Shown: one piece after another, positions 33,916-41,798 of the stretch
Layout: each line of letters begins with the position of its first letter
Position numbering within the stretch: the stretch's first letter is position 1
DNA from: Sinorhizobium garamanticum
GTDB lineage: Bacteria; Pseudomonadota; Alphaproteobacteria; Rhizobiales; Rhizobiaceae
NCBI RefSeq assembly: GCF_029892065.1
Contig: NZ_CP120373.1
Coordinates: 682,001 to 746,000 of the forward strand
Reading direction: 5' to 3'
DNA length: 64,000 nt
Program-made: the position numbers and the translations under genes
Notes under the pieces: generated by a model
What the model saw: the letters and a program-made list of their open reading frames with translations, nothing else
The model's database searches: none
Told to the model about the DNA's origin: nothing

Positions 33916-34692
33916 TCACAGCAGCTCGGTGACCCGTTCTGTCAGCAGTTCGGCCAACCGCTGCGCATCGTCCCATCGGCTTTCCCATTCGTCGATGATC
34001 TCGCCTAGATAGGCTCTGCGCGCATAGTCCAGTGTTGCGGCGTCCCGACCGAGGAGTTGCGGAACCGCCCAGGCCGCGGCTGCATCCTTCGTAACGAATT
34101 CGCCCGTTCTGGCGGTGCGCCACATTCTGGCAAGCGTGAGCAGGATGTTCCGCTCATCGCCTCGCAACCGATTGAGTAAAGACGGGAGCGCATCCCGCAT
34201 GGCCTGTCGAACCTGTTTCAGGGGTATCTCTGGCAGAAGCGCGGGGACGATTGGCCCAAACAGGGTGACGGCCTCTTGGCGGGCCTGCGCGAGAACCAGC
34301 GTGTATTCAGGATCACTCGTAGGCATTGGCCTTTCGCCTGCCTCGAACTCGTCCCGCAGCCATTCGCCATAGGTGAACTCGGCTGTCGCCGGGAAGCCGA
34401 TTTTGAACAAGGCCGACAGGCGAAAAACGATGACTTCGATGCAGCGCGGACCTCCCGGCGCTGCGGGATGGTGCCCGGAAATCCGCAGCAAGGCCGTCAG
34501 CAGGTCATTGCGCTGATCGTCGGTCATACCCCGGTCGACAACGGCGAGCAGGTCAATATCACTCTGCGGCCGAAGTTTTCCCGAAGCCGCTGATCCATGC
34601 AGATACACGGCAAGAAGCGTATCCCCTAGGACGTCTCGCAAGATCTCTGTCGCTGCCTGCGTCTGGGTTTGCTCTGGTGTGCTTATGGGCAT
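33916..34692 (-). CDS. AadA-like aminoglycoside nucleotidyltransferase
   Basis: A 258-residue protein, close to the length of ANT(3'')-type enzymes. The nucleotidyltransferase motif is YLHGSAASGKLRPQSDIDLL, with the paired Asp residues that bind metal. The C-terminal helical DUF4111 domain follows (RNILLTLARMWRTARTGEFVTKD, and WAVPQLL). Such enzymes adenylate streptomycin and spectinomycin. Start ATG 34692 is the most conservative; ATG 34752 and 34848 add non-conserved residues. There is no mobile gene next to it, so it looks like a resident chromosomal gene; whether it confers resistance is unknown. Confidence 0.8.
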   Translation of the reverse strand: MPISTPEQTQTQAATEILRDVLGDTLLAVYLHGSAASGKLRPQSDIDLLAVVDRGMTDDQRNDLLTALLRISGHHPAAPGGPRCIEVIVFRLSALFKIGFPATAEFTYGEWLRDEFEAGERPMPTSDPEYTLVLAQARQEAVTLFGPIVPALLPEIPLKQVRQAMRDALPSLLNRLRGDERNILLTLARMWRTARTGEFVTKDAAAAWAVPQLLGRDAATLDYARRAYLGEIIDEWESRWDDAQRLAELLTERVTELL

Positions 34693-34807
34693 CGCCGTCT
34701 CAATCCCATTCTGGCGAACGACTATCACATGAACGGCGGCTTCGTCCCGCATAGCCGCCGTTCCGTAGCGGCTAGAACTTGTGACGCGCTTAATCGCCAG
34801 CCGCTCC

Positions 34808-35284
34808 TCAGGCCGCGGCGTCGGCCTTCTCGCCGAGTTCGGCGGCAAGAAATCCGATCAACTGCTCCCAGCCTTCCCGGCGATATTCGACCTTGTCCAG
34901 TCCGTCGAGAAAGGCCGCCTGTTCGGTGAAAATGACGCGGGTGCCGTTGCCTTCGGGCAGCAGGTCGACGGTGGCGATGGAGGCGGAAATCCGCCGATCA
35001 TCCTTCGCCATGGTGTAGGCCGAGACAATCCGCCTGTTTTCGACGATGTCGAGATAGACGGTCTCGTTGAAATAGAACGTTTTGCCGTCCTTGCTGAAAC
35101 GGCCGCTTTCGCGCCCGCCGACGCGGAAGTCGTGTCGGTATTCCGCGACCGGCCAATTGTCTGCCTTGACGAACCACCGGTCGTGCGTTTCAGGATCGGC
35201 AAAGGCGTGAAAAACCTTCTCAGGCGATGCCTTGAAGACACGTTCTATGGTGAAGCTTGCATGCTCTGCAGATGGACTTGTCAT
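34808..35284 (-). CDS. SRPBCC (AHSA1-like) ligand-binding protein
   Basis: A 158-residue START-like protein: FTIERVFKASPEKVFHAFADPETHDRWF at the start, HDFRVGG, and GTRVIFTEQAAFLDG and a C-terminal helix GWEQLIGFLAAELGE. These features match the AHSA1/SRPBCC group that bind hydrophobic ligands in a cavity. GAGGAG lies 9 bases before ATG 35284. It is divergent from an HxlR-type regulator, a common arrangement in which the regulator controls the SRPBCC gene. Confidence 0.88.
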   Translation of the reverse strand: MTSPSAEHASFTIERVFKASPEKVFHAFADPETHDRWFVKADNWPVAEYRHDFRVGGRESGRFSKDGKTFYFNETVYLDIVENRRIVSAYTMAKDDRRISASIATVDLLPEGNGTRVIFTEQAAFLDGLDKVEYRREGWEQLIGFLAAELGEKADAAA

Positions 35285-35386
35285 GGCCTTCTCCTCTTCG
35301 GCGGCATACCCGGCGCTCCTCCACCGGGAAGATCCTTTGGGAACTGGCGTCTTCGCTAGCAATCCCGCGAATGCGTCGCTGGGCGA

Positions 35387-35448
35387 AACTGCTCTAGAAT
35401 TAAAAGCAGTTGCACTTTAACCGCACTGGTGCAATAATGCAAGCAGTT
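35387..35448. promoter_or_regulatory. Operator AACTGCT-N11-AGCAGTT plus a weaker second site
   Basis: A perfect site lies at 35387-35411 and a second degenerate one at 35424-35448 (CACTGGT-N11-AGCAGTT, five of seven matches on the left arm). They sit between the divergent SRPBCC and HxlR genes, about 103 bases from the first and 120 from the second. The perfect arms and spacing are identical to the site before the DHFR-like gene at 20041. Confidence 0.65.
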
Positions 35449-35567
35449 AGTCTGATGTGGAAAGGTGCAGGCGGTTCTGCAGCATCCCGCATCTCAGCTT
35501 GCCAGAATCGTTCACGTTCATGATCTTGGGTTCAGTCGCAAAATCATCGTGATCTACAGGGACCAGC

Positions 35568-36083
35568 ATGACAGACGACCATCGCTCCGGTTGCCCGATC
35601 AATCTCTCGCTCGAAGTCTTTGGTGACAAATGGAGTCTGCTGATCATCCGAGACATGATTTTCGGCGGCAAACGGCATTTCCGCGAACTCCTGCGGTCGC
35701 AGGAGGGCATCTCCTCCAACATTCTCGCCGATCGGCTGAAGACACTGGTGGAAATGGGCATGCTGACGAAGAGCGATGACCCCAGCCACAAGCAGAAGGC
35801 GATCTACAGCCTCACCGAGATGGCGATCGCATTGGTGCCGATCATGGCGCATCTCGGGGCCTGGGGCCGTCGCTATCTGCCGGTCACCGAAGAGCTGAGC
35901 ATCCGTGCGCAGCTGATGGAGGAAGGCGGCCCGGAACTCTGGGAACGGTTCATGGATGAACTCAGGGTCGAACATCTTGGTGCCGCGCCTGCGGCTCCGG
36001 ACAGGCCCACAGTGCGACAGACGCTGCAGGCGGCCTATGAGCAGGTCATGGCAAGGAAGGCAGAGGAGCGCGAACTCGCCTGA
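35568..36083 (+). CDS. HxlR-family transcriptional regulator
   Basis: A 171-residue winged-helix protein. SGCPINLSLEVFGDKWSLLIIRDM with the conserved Cys9, the recognition region HFRELLRSQEGISSNILADRLKTL and the wing YSLTEMAIAL match HxlR. A C-terminal extension beyond the usual 110-120 residues is present. Family members respond to electrophiles or reactive species through the cysteine. It is divergent from the SRPBCC gene across a region with two copies of a shared inverted repeat, so autoregulation and control of the distant DHFR-like gene are likely inferences. Confidence 0.9.
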   Translation: MTDDHRSGCPINLSLEVFGDKWSLLIIRDMIFGGKRHFRELLRSQEGISSNILADRLKTLVEMGMLTKSDDPSHKQKAIYSLTEMAIALVPIMAHLGAWGRRYLPVTEELSIRAQLMEEGGPELWERFMDELRVEHLGAAPAAPDRPTVRQTLQAAYEQVMARKAEERELA

Positions 36084-36091
36084 CCGCAGCT

Positions 36092-36194
36092 CTGCATGTT
36101 TCCTTAAATCGTAGCCGATTGAGGATAAAAACATGCAGCAAAGCAAAGTCCTACAGCGTCCTTTGCGCGTCTGATAGGACGCGCGGCGCTGTAG
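36092..36194 (-). repeat. RIME-type mosaic element, full copy
   Basis: Module B from CTGCATG to CATGCAG, spacer CAAAGCAAAGT, module A CTACAGCG to CGCTGTAG. The inner stem CGTCT / GGACG carries a T-G wobble. Confidence 0.9.
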
Positions 36195-36303
36195 CCGACA
36201 AAGGACTATTTTCCTTCGCATTCTTTACGGCCATTGCCTGCTTCGTTAATCTGAGGCGAGAGGCAGAAGGAATGGCGTCCCTCGCCCTTCCGGAGTGGAT
36301 TGA

Positions 36304-36963
36304 ATGCTTTCACACGACAGCATCTGGCGCGCCATTGATGCGCTGGCCGAGCGCCATCGGCTGTCGCCGTCCGGCCTGGCGCGCCGCGCTGGCCTCGATC
36401 CCACATCCTTCAACAAATCGAAGCGCCAATCCGCCGACGGTCGCGACCGCTGGCCCTCGACGGAATCGATCTCGAAGATCCTGGAGGCGACCGGTTCATC
36501 CCTCGACCAGTTCATGGCCCTCATGCGCCCCGCGGCGCAAATGAGCGTGCCGGCGGACAAGCGGCAGCAATCGGCGGACATCCCGCTCATTGGCTTCGCC
36601 CAGGCCGGCGCCGGCGGCTTCTTCGATGACGGCGGCTTCCCCGCCGGTCAAGGCTGGGATGTGGTCGACTTTCCTGCAGCACTTGAGCGCCGCTCTGGCA
36701 TCTATGCCTTGGAGATCCAGGGCGACAGCATGCTGCCGCTCTATCGCGACGGCGATATTCTGATTGTCGATCCGACCGCGCAAGCGCGGCGCGGCGACCG
36801 CGTCGTCGTCAAGACCCGCGAGGGCGAGGTGATGGCGAAAGTATTGTCCAGGCAAACGCCACGCGGCATCGAGCTCCTGTCGCTCAACCCGGATCACCCA
36901 AACCGCAATTTCGAAATGTCAGACGTGGAGTGGATCGCCCGGATCATCTGGGCCAGCCAGTAG
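36304..36963 (+). CDS. XRE/S24 repressor-like regulator (LexA/CI-type)
   Basis: A 219-residue protein. The N-terminal helix-turn-helix (LAERHRLSPSGLARRAGLDPTSFNKSKR) precedes an S24 peptidase-type domain. EIQGDSMLPLYRDGDILIVD contains the Ser nucleophile and VVVKTREGEVMAKVL the Lys partner, so the catalytic dyad is intact. The cleavage hinge usually made of Ala-Gly may be GFAQAGAGG near residue 98. It resembles phage repressors and SOS-like regulators. No phage genes are next to it. The downstream SNase-like gene starts 13 bases later, so they may be co-transcribed. Confidence 0.85.
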   Translation: MLSHDSIWRAIDALAERHRLSPSGLARRAGLDPTSFNKSKRQSADGRDRWPSTESISKILEATGSSLDQFMALMRPAAQMSVPADKRQQSADIPLIGFAQAGAGGFFDDGGFPAGQGWDVVDFPAALERRSGIYALEIQGDSMLPLYRDGDILIVDPTAQARRGDRVVVKTREGEVMAKVLSRQTPRGIELLSLNPDHPNRNFEMSDVEWIARIIWASQ

Positions 36964-36976
36964 GATATCTTTCCTG

Positions 36977-37786
36977 ATGCGGCAAGAGTCGTTCACAATC
37001 GCTGGCGGGCTTTTCGCCCTCCTGCTTTACGCCGGCATCCTTTGGGGCGGTGTCGTCGCGATCCGCGGTCACGAAGGTGCCGGACCGGACTTCCCCCTCG
37101 AAACGCCGGATGCGGCGACGGTCGAGGTCCCGGATCCGCCGGCAGAAGCGCCCGCCGCCCCACCGCCACCAGCAGAACCCGAGCAGAAGGCGGATACTGG
37201 AAAGGTCGGCCGACTGCCTGCACGGACAATCGAACCGCAGCTTTTCGCCTTGCCGCAGGACGGAATCGCGCAGCCGCTCGAGCGCATTGCACCGCGGCGG
37301 CCGCTCTCGGAACCGAAAGAAAAGCCGGCAGAACCCACGATTGTCTACCAGCGTCCGGTCGCGCTTGCTGCCGGATTGATCCGCTCGGGCGACACGACCG
37401 TCCAGCTCAAGGATATCGAACCGGAAAATGCCGAAAAAACCTGCCATGGCAACGGCCGCAGTTGGCCCTGCGGCATGGTCGCGCGCACCGCCTTTCGCAA
37501 CTTCCTGAGGGCGCGCGCGCTCATCTGCGATCGGCCCGAAGAAAATTCCGAGGGAACCGTCACGACGACCTGCAAGGTCGGAAACGAAAACCCGGCGGAA
37601 TGGCTGGTCAGCAACGGTTGGGCGACACCGCTGCCTGGCAGTTCGCTTGAAGCCAAGGCGGAAGCCGCCCGAAGCGCAAAGCTTGGCTTCTACGGCGACG
37701 ACCCGCGCGATTTGAGCCGCGCGCCGCTCGTCATCGAAGAACCACCTGTGGCGACAATACCGGACGACACGGCACCGGACTTGTAA
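36977..37786 (+). CDS. SNase-like (thermonuclease-fold) membrane protein
   Basis: A 269-residue protein. One N-terminal membrane helix (ITIAGGLFALLLYAGILWGGVV) is followed by a Pro/Ala-rich linker and a C-terminal domain with NGRSWPCGMVARTAFRNFLR and PAEWLVSNGWATPL, which matches the later half of the staphylococcal nuclease fold. The catalytic Arg-Asp-Glu set of active nucleases is not clearly preserved, so it may be an inactive relative. It lies between the S24 repressor-like gene and a TerB-like gene. Confidence 0.7.
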   Translation: MRQESFTIAGGLFALLLYAGILWGGVVAIRGHEGAGPDFPLETPDAATVEVPDPPAEAPAAPPPPAEPEQKADTGKVGRLPARTIEPQLFALPQDGIAQPLERIAPRRPLSEPKEKPAEPTIVYQRPVALAAGLIRSGDTTVQLKDIEPENAEKTCHGNGRSWPCGMVARTAFRNFLRARALICDRPEENSEGTVTTTCKVGNENPAEWLVSNGWATPLPGSSLEAKAEAARSAKLGFYGDDPRDLSRAPLVIEEPPVATIPDDTAPDL

Positions 37787-37834
37787 CCTCCACCCGAAAT
37801 TCCTAACTGCCCTCCGTCAAAGGAGCCCGGGACC

Positions 37835-38245
37835 ATGCCAACAAGCCTCAGCCAGCACGAAGCCTTCATCTATGTCATGGTGATGATGTCCGCTGTCGAC
37901 CGACACATGGCCGACGACGAATTTGCCGGCATCGGCAGGCTCGTCCGGTTTCTCCCCGCCTTCGACGGTTTCGACGAGCACAGGCTGATCGATATTGGCC
38001 GCGAGTGTTCGGCCCAGCTTGCCGCACCGGAGGGCCTCGACGTCGTGCTCGAAATGATCCGTGAAGCCTTGCCGCAACGGTTCTATGATACGGCCTATGC
38101 GCTCGCCGTGGAGCTTGCAGCCGCCGATCAGCGTATTCGCAACGAGGAAATCCGGCTCTTGCAATTGCTGCGCGACCGGCTGGGCCTCGACAAACTGACC
38201 TGCGCCGCCATCGAACGCGGCGCGATCGCGCGCTTCCGGAAGTAG
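37835..38245 (+). CDS. TerB-like tellurite resistance family protein
   Basis: A 136-residue all-helical protein of the TerB fold: FIYVMVMMSAVDRHMADDEF and YALAVELAAADQRIRNEEIRLLQLLRD are the two similar helix-acid motifs (Asp and Glu in each) expected from the family. TerB-type proteins are soluble acidic scaffolds; tellurite resistance is not implied without the rest of a ter operon, which is absent. It follows the SNase-like gene by 48 bases. Confidence 0.82.
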   Translation: MPTSLSQHEAFIYVMVMMSAVDRHMADDEFAGIGRLVRFLPAFDGFDEHRLIDIGRECSAQLAAPEGLDVVLEMIREALPQRFYDTAYALAVELAAADQRIRNEEIRLLQLLRDRLGLDKLTCAAIERGAIARFRK

Positions 38246-38306
38246 TCCTCTTAAGCTGAACCGCCAAGGACGCGGGCGGAAGGCCGCCGTCGTTCCGTGC
38301 GACTAT

Positions 38307-38408
38307 TATATGTATCCTTAAATCGCAGCCGATTTGAGGATAAAACATGCAGCAATTCAAAGTGCTGCAGCGTCCTTTACGCGTCTAATCAGACGCACGG
38401 CGCTGTAG
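38307..38408 (-). repeat. RIME-type mosaic element, slightly eroded module B
   Basis: TATATGTATCCTTAAATCG ... AAAACATGCAG then CAATTCAAAGTG and module A CTGCAGCG ... CGCTGTAG. The left arm of module B has lost its CTGC. Confidence 0.88.
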
Positions 38409-38436
38409 AGCAGGCTTATCGACGAGGTCTTGACGG

Positions 38437-39249
38437 ATGCTGTTTTACGGTGTTGCAGAACCGCTCTGGCGCCTCATCGCCTTTGGCACTGCTTTCGCGC
38501 TGCTTGCAGTGCTCGAACTCTCTCATCCGCGTCTGGAACGACCGGAACTCATGAAAGCGTTGAAGGCCCGCCGTTGGGCGACGAACCTTTCGATTCTCCT
38601 TCTGTCCTCGCTGTTGCTGCGCATCGTCTTTCCGGCCGCCGCCACGGGCGTTGCGCTCTGGGCCGATATGCGCGGATACGGGGCGCTGCCCGCACTTGGC
38701 GTCCCGCCGCTGCTTTCCGGCCTCATCGCCTTTCTCGTGCTGGACTTTGCCGTGTGGCTGGAGCACGTCGTCCTCCACAAGCTGCCGATCCTCTGGCGCA
38801 TCCATCGCGTTCACCATGCCGATCCTGGCGTCGACCTGACGACCGCGCTCCGCTTCCATCCCTTGGAAATTCTTCTATCGATGGTGTGGAAGGCGGCAAT
38901 CATTGTCGCGCTCGGCGCTCCGGCTTTCTCCGTGCTGCTCTTCGAAATCGTTCTCAACGCCGGGGCCATGTTCAATCACGCCAATCTGCGGCTGCCGCCC
39001 AAGGTCGAGAGCAGGCTGCGGCGTTTCATCGTCACGCCGGACATGCATCGTATCCACCACTCCGTCGAGAGGATCGAGACGGATTCGAACTACGGCTTCA
39101 ACCTTTCCATCTGGGATCGGCTGTTCTCAACCTATGTCGCACAGCCGGCAAGCGGCGACGATGCGATCGTAACGGGCCTCAAGGCTTATGGGCGCGACGC
39201 TCCGACCAAGCTCGTCTGGTCGTTGATGCTGCCTTTCCGGCGTGGCTAG
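38437..39249 (+). CDS. Sterol desaturase / fatty acid hydroxylase-family protein
   Basis: A 270-residue membrane protein with several helices and the histidine clusters that bind the di-iron centre: HVVLHKLPILWRIHRVHHAD, HANLRL and HRIHHSVE. These are the three regions conserved in the FA_hydroxylase superfamily, which oxidises lipids or carotenoids. The substrate cannot be read. It follows a RIME copy and faces a solute-binding protein gene. Confidence 0.88.
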   Translation: MLFYGVAEPLWRLIAFGTAFALLAVLELSHPRLERPELMKALKARRWATNLSILLLSSLLLRIVFPAAATGVALWADMRGYGALPALGVPPLLSGLIAFLVLDFAVWLEHVVLHKLPILWRIHRVHHADPGVDLTTALRFHPLEILLSMVWKAAIIVALGAPAFSVLLFEIVLNAGAMFNHANLRLPPKVESRLRRFIVTPDMHRIHHSVERIETDSNYGFNLSIWDRLFSTYVAQPASGDDAIVTGLKAYGRDAPTKLVWSLMLPFRRG

Positions 39250-39268
39250 GGTTTCGGCTCCGCGTCCG

Positions 39269-40120
39269 TCAATAGATACCGTTCGGGAAATAGCGCAGAT
39301 AGATCTCCTCGAGCCTGCCGCTGCGCGAGAGCGCCAGCAATGCGTGATCGATCGCCTGAGTCAACGCAGGCTCGGCCTTGCGGTTCATGATCGTCAAACC
39401 TTCGCCGAGAAAGCGTTGCGAGAAATAGGCGCCGTCAAGCAAGGCGCAGCATCCTCCGGCGACGCCCGCCGAAACCCAGAACGAGAGCTGCATGCCATCG
39501 GAGAAGACGGCTGCAACCGATCCCTGCCGCAACGCGGAGAGCATTGCATCCCGGTCTGGAAAGGCCTTGGGCTCGACCTTCGGAAAGAAGGCCTTGAGCA
39601 TAGCCTCGTGCGTCGTGCCGGACACGACGCCGACGGGCTTGCCCTCAAGCGCGGCCGTGCTTGTCACGAGATCTTCGGCCTTAGTGTTGACCGCGAAACG
39701 CGCCGGCAACTGCATGAAGGCCCTGGAGAAGGCGAAACGCTGGCGCAGCTCCGGGCGAACCGCGATACCCGCGGCGACGGCCTCCCCCTGGCCTTGTTCG
39801 AGCGCCGGGATGAGTTCCGCGTAGGTCACCGCCTGAATCTGGCATTTGTCCTCGATCTCAAGCTCGCGGCAGATTTCGCGGGCGAGGTCGACATGGAAAC
39901 CGGAAAGCTTGCCCGATTGGTCAATGAAATTGAACGGTGGGAAATCGACGGTCGTCAGAAAACGAAGCCGCGCAAGTCCGGTCAGGTCCGGTCGGGCGAT
40001 ACGTTCGCGGGCGTCAAAAAGGAGGGGCAGATCCCGCGGTTGCGCAAGCACCGGTTCGGCGATGAGGAAGGCGCAGAGCGCAAGGATTCCGCAAATTCGT
40101 AGACTCAGAGCACGCGTCAT
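39269..40120 (-). CDS. Periplasmic solute-binding protein, family 3
   Basis: A 283-residue protein with a signal peptide (ICGILALCAFLIAEPVLAQ). The mature part starts with LTGLARLRFLTTVDFPPFNFIDQSGKLSGFHVDLAREIC, the usual start of family 3 amino-acid-type binding proteins. PVGVVSGTTHEAML and DGMQLSFWV match the second lobe, with a C-terminal helix RLEEIYLRYFPNG. It has no permease or ATPase next to it, so it may serve a distant transporter or a signalling role. Confidence 0.82.
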   Translation of the reverse strand: MTRALSLRICGILALCAFLIAEPVLAQPRDLPLLFDARERIARPDLTGLARLRFLTTVDFPPFNFIDQSGKLSGFHVDLAREICRELEIEDKCQIQAVTYAELIPALEQGQGEAVAAGIAVRPELRQRFAFSRAFMQLPARFAVNTKAEDLVTSTAALEGKPVGVVSGTTHEAMLKAFFPKVEPKAFPDRDAMLSALRQGSVAAVFSDGMQLSFWVSAGVAGGCCALLDGAYFSQRFLGEGLTIMNRKAEPALTQAIDHALLALSRSGRLEEIYLRYFPNGIY

Positions 40121-40277
40121 TATGATCCGACACTTGGAGCCGCGGCCTTAGAACACGCGGATTCGGTTTGGTTTTCCAAAGATTATCGAGATGTTGCCCG
40201 ACTGGCTACAGGAAGCTCGACGAGACGAACAGCGCCACCCCGGAGTCCCCACCATATCGTGCAGACATGAGAAAAAG

Positions 40278-40352
40278 TGGAGCGGGTGATCGGGATCGAA
40301 CCGACGACATCAAGCTTGGGAAGCTGGCGTTCTACCACTGAACTACACCCGC
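40278..40352 (-). tRNA. tRNA-Gly (CCC anticodon)
   Basis: Read on the minus strand, the acceptor arm is GCGGGTG / CACCCGC, the D arm GTTC / GAAC, and the anticodon loop TTCCCAA gives CCC, with a T arm containing GGTTCGATCC. The CCA end is encoded. The anticodon stem has one C-T mismatch in the CCAGC/GCTTG pairing. Confidence 0.93.
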
Positions 40353-40396
40353 GTCAGAAGCGGAAATTTCCTCAACGGCCGCGATCTGTCAAGCAC

Positions 40397-40498
40397 CTAC
40401 AGCGTCGTGCGTTCTATTAGACGCACAAAAGGTCGCTGTAGCACTATGAATTGCTGCATGTTTTCCTGGGATCGGGTCCGATTTAAGGAAACATGCAG
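40397..40498 (+). repeat. RIME-type mosaic element, full copy
   Basis: CTACAGCG ... CGCTGTAG then GCACTATGAATT and CTGCATG ... CATGCAG. The inner module A stem is imperfect (GCGTTC / AGACGC). Confidence 0.88.
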
Positions 40499-40503
40499 CA
40501 GGA

Positions 40504-41601
40504 TCACTCTGCACGAAAATGCTTGGAAAGCTTAAGGCCTTGCGCCTGATAGTTCGAGCCAAGGTCGAGGCCGTAGAGACCGTCCGGCCGCTCCATCATG
40601 TGCTCGTAGATGAGGCGGCCGACGATCTGCCCGTGCTCCAGGATGAACGGCACTTCGTGGCTGCGGACCTCCAGCACCGCCCGGCTGCCGCTGCCGCCGG
40701 CCGACGCGTGCCCGAAACCCGGATCGAAGAAGCCGGCATAGTGAACGCGGAACTCGCCGACCAGAGGATCGAAGGGCGTCATTTCGGCGGCGTAGAGCGG
40801 TGGAACATGGACGGCCTCGCGCGAGACGAGGATATAGAACTCGTCCGGATCGAGGATCAGATCATCGCGGCCACGGCTGTAAAGCGGCTCCCAGAAGTCG
40901 AAGACCGGGTGCTCCGCCTTCTTGTCGACATCGACCACCGAGGTGTGGTGCTTGCCGCGGTAGCCGATCAGGCCGTCCGGGCCGGTGCCCTTCAAATCGA
41001 TCGACAGCGCAATGCCGCCGCCGGTGACGTTGGGCCGCTCGCTTGCGACAAGCACATCGCTTTCGTGCAGCGCCAGCAACTCCTGTTCGGAGAGCACGGA
41101 ATGCCCGATGCGGAAGCGGATTTGCGACAGGCGGGAGCCGCGCCTGACGACGATCGGAAACGTGCGCGGGCTGATTTCCAGATAGAGCGGGCCGCTGTAG
41201 CCGGCAGGGATCTTGTCGAATTCCTGCGCCCTGTCGGTGATGACGCGCGTGAAGATATCGAGGCGGCCGGTCGAGCTCTTCGGATTAGCCGAGGCCGACA
41301 TGTTCTCCGGCAGGGCGAGGCTCTCCATCAGCGGGACGATATAGACGCAGCCGGTTTCCAACACCGCGCCGTCTGTGAGATCGATGACATGCAACTTCAG
41401 GCGGTCGAGTTTGTCGGCAACGAGATGGGCCGGACCGGGCATGAAGCTCGCCCGGACGCGAAACGCTTTGGCGCTGAGGCGCAGATCGAGGCTCGCCGGC
41501 TGGATCTGGTCCTCATCCAGCGGTCTCTCGCTTTTTAAGCGCCCCGAGGCAAACAGCGCGGCAATTGCGCGGTCGGCCAAAATCCCTGTCTCGCGAGACA
41601 T
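40504..41601 (-). CDS. dcd: 2'-deoxycytidine 5'-triphosphate deaminase, double-length type
   Basis: A 365-residue protein, about twice the usual 190 residues of dCTP deaminase. Two dUTPase/Dcd-like halves can be seen: IQPASLDLRLSAKAFRVRAS with the family substrate-binding motif, and a second half with GEFRVHYAGFFDPGFG and EVPFILEHGQIVGRL. Such double proteins occur in Alphaproteobacteria. The reaction converts dCTP to dUTP for thymidine synthesis. Start ATG 41601 follows GAGGAACGGT; longer starts lack a ribosome site. Its stop lies five bases from a RIME copy. Confidence 0.88.
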   Translation of the reverse strand: MSRETGILADRAIAALFASGRLKSERPLDEDQIQPASLDLRLSAKAFRVRASFMPGPAHLVADKLDRLKLHVIDLTDGAVLETGCVYIVPLMESLALPENMSASANPKSSTGRLDIFTRVITDRAQEFDKIPAGYSGPLYLEISPRTFPIVVRRGSRLSQIRFRIGHSVLSEQELLALHESDVLVASERPNVTGGGIALSIDLKGTGPDGLIGYRGKHHTSVVDVDKKAEHPVFDFWEPLYSRGRDDLILDPDEFYILVSREAVHVPPLYAAEMTPFDPLVGEFRVHYAGFFDPGFGHASAGGSGSRAVLEVRSHEVPFILEHGQIVGRLIYEHMMERPDGLYGLDLGSNYQAQGLKLSKHFRAE

Positions 41602-41645
41602 ACCGTTCCTCATTCCAGTTGCCAGACAAAACCAAACTCCGGGAA

Positions 41646-41674
41646 TTGACGCAAGCACGCCCAGGCAGTATTGG
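41646..41674 (+). promoter_or_regulatory. Sigma-70-type promoter of metZ
   Basis: TTGACG (41646) and TATTGG (41669) are separated by 17 bases. Transcription from here would start near 41681, right at the beginning of the SAM-II aptamer. Confidence 0.6.
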
Positions 41675-41681
41675 AGCTTTA

Positions 41682-41736
41682 TCCCGTGGTGATTTGGCCG
41701 GTCGGCTTGCAGCCACGTTAAACAAGTAGCTAAAAA
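41682..41736 (+). ncRNA. SAM-II riboswitch
   Basis: CGTGGTGATTTG, then GGCTTGCAGCCACG, TTAAACAAG and GCTAAA are present in order, matching the conserved SAM-II (metA motif) core almost exactly. P1 is CGTGG (41685) with CCACG (41713), and the downstream segment forms the pseudoknot. SAM-II senses S-adenosylmethionine and controls methionine synthesis genes of Alphaproteobacteria, as metZ here. Confidence 0.95.
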
Positions 41737-41778
41737 GGCCGGGTGTCAAACCGGCCCGTTTTCGCGGCCGGTTTTTTT
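41737..41778 (+). terminator. Riboswitch expression platform with competing hairpins
   Basis: CCGGCC at 41751-41756 can pair with GGCCGG at 41737-41742 or with GGCCGG at 41766-41771. The second pairing is followed by seven T residues and is a rho-independent terminator 20 bases before the metZ start; the first pairing would prevent it. Confidence 0.75.
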
Positions 41779-41798
41779 GTTGTGAAAGTGATTGTCGC

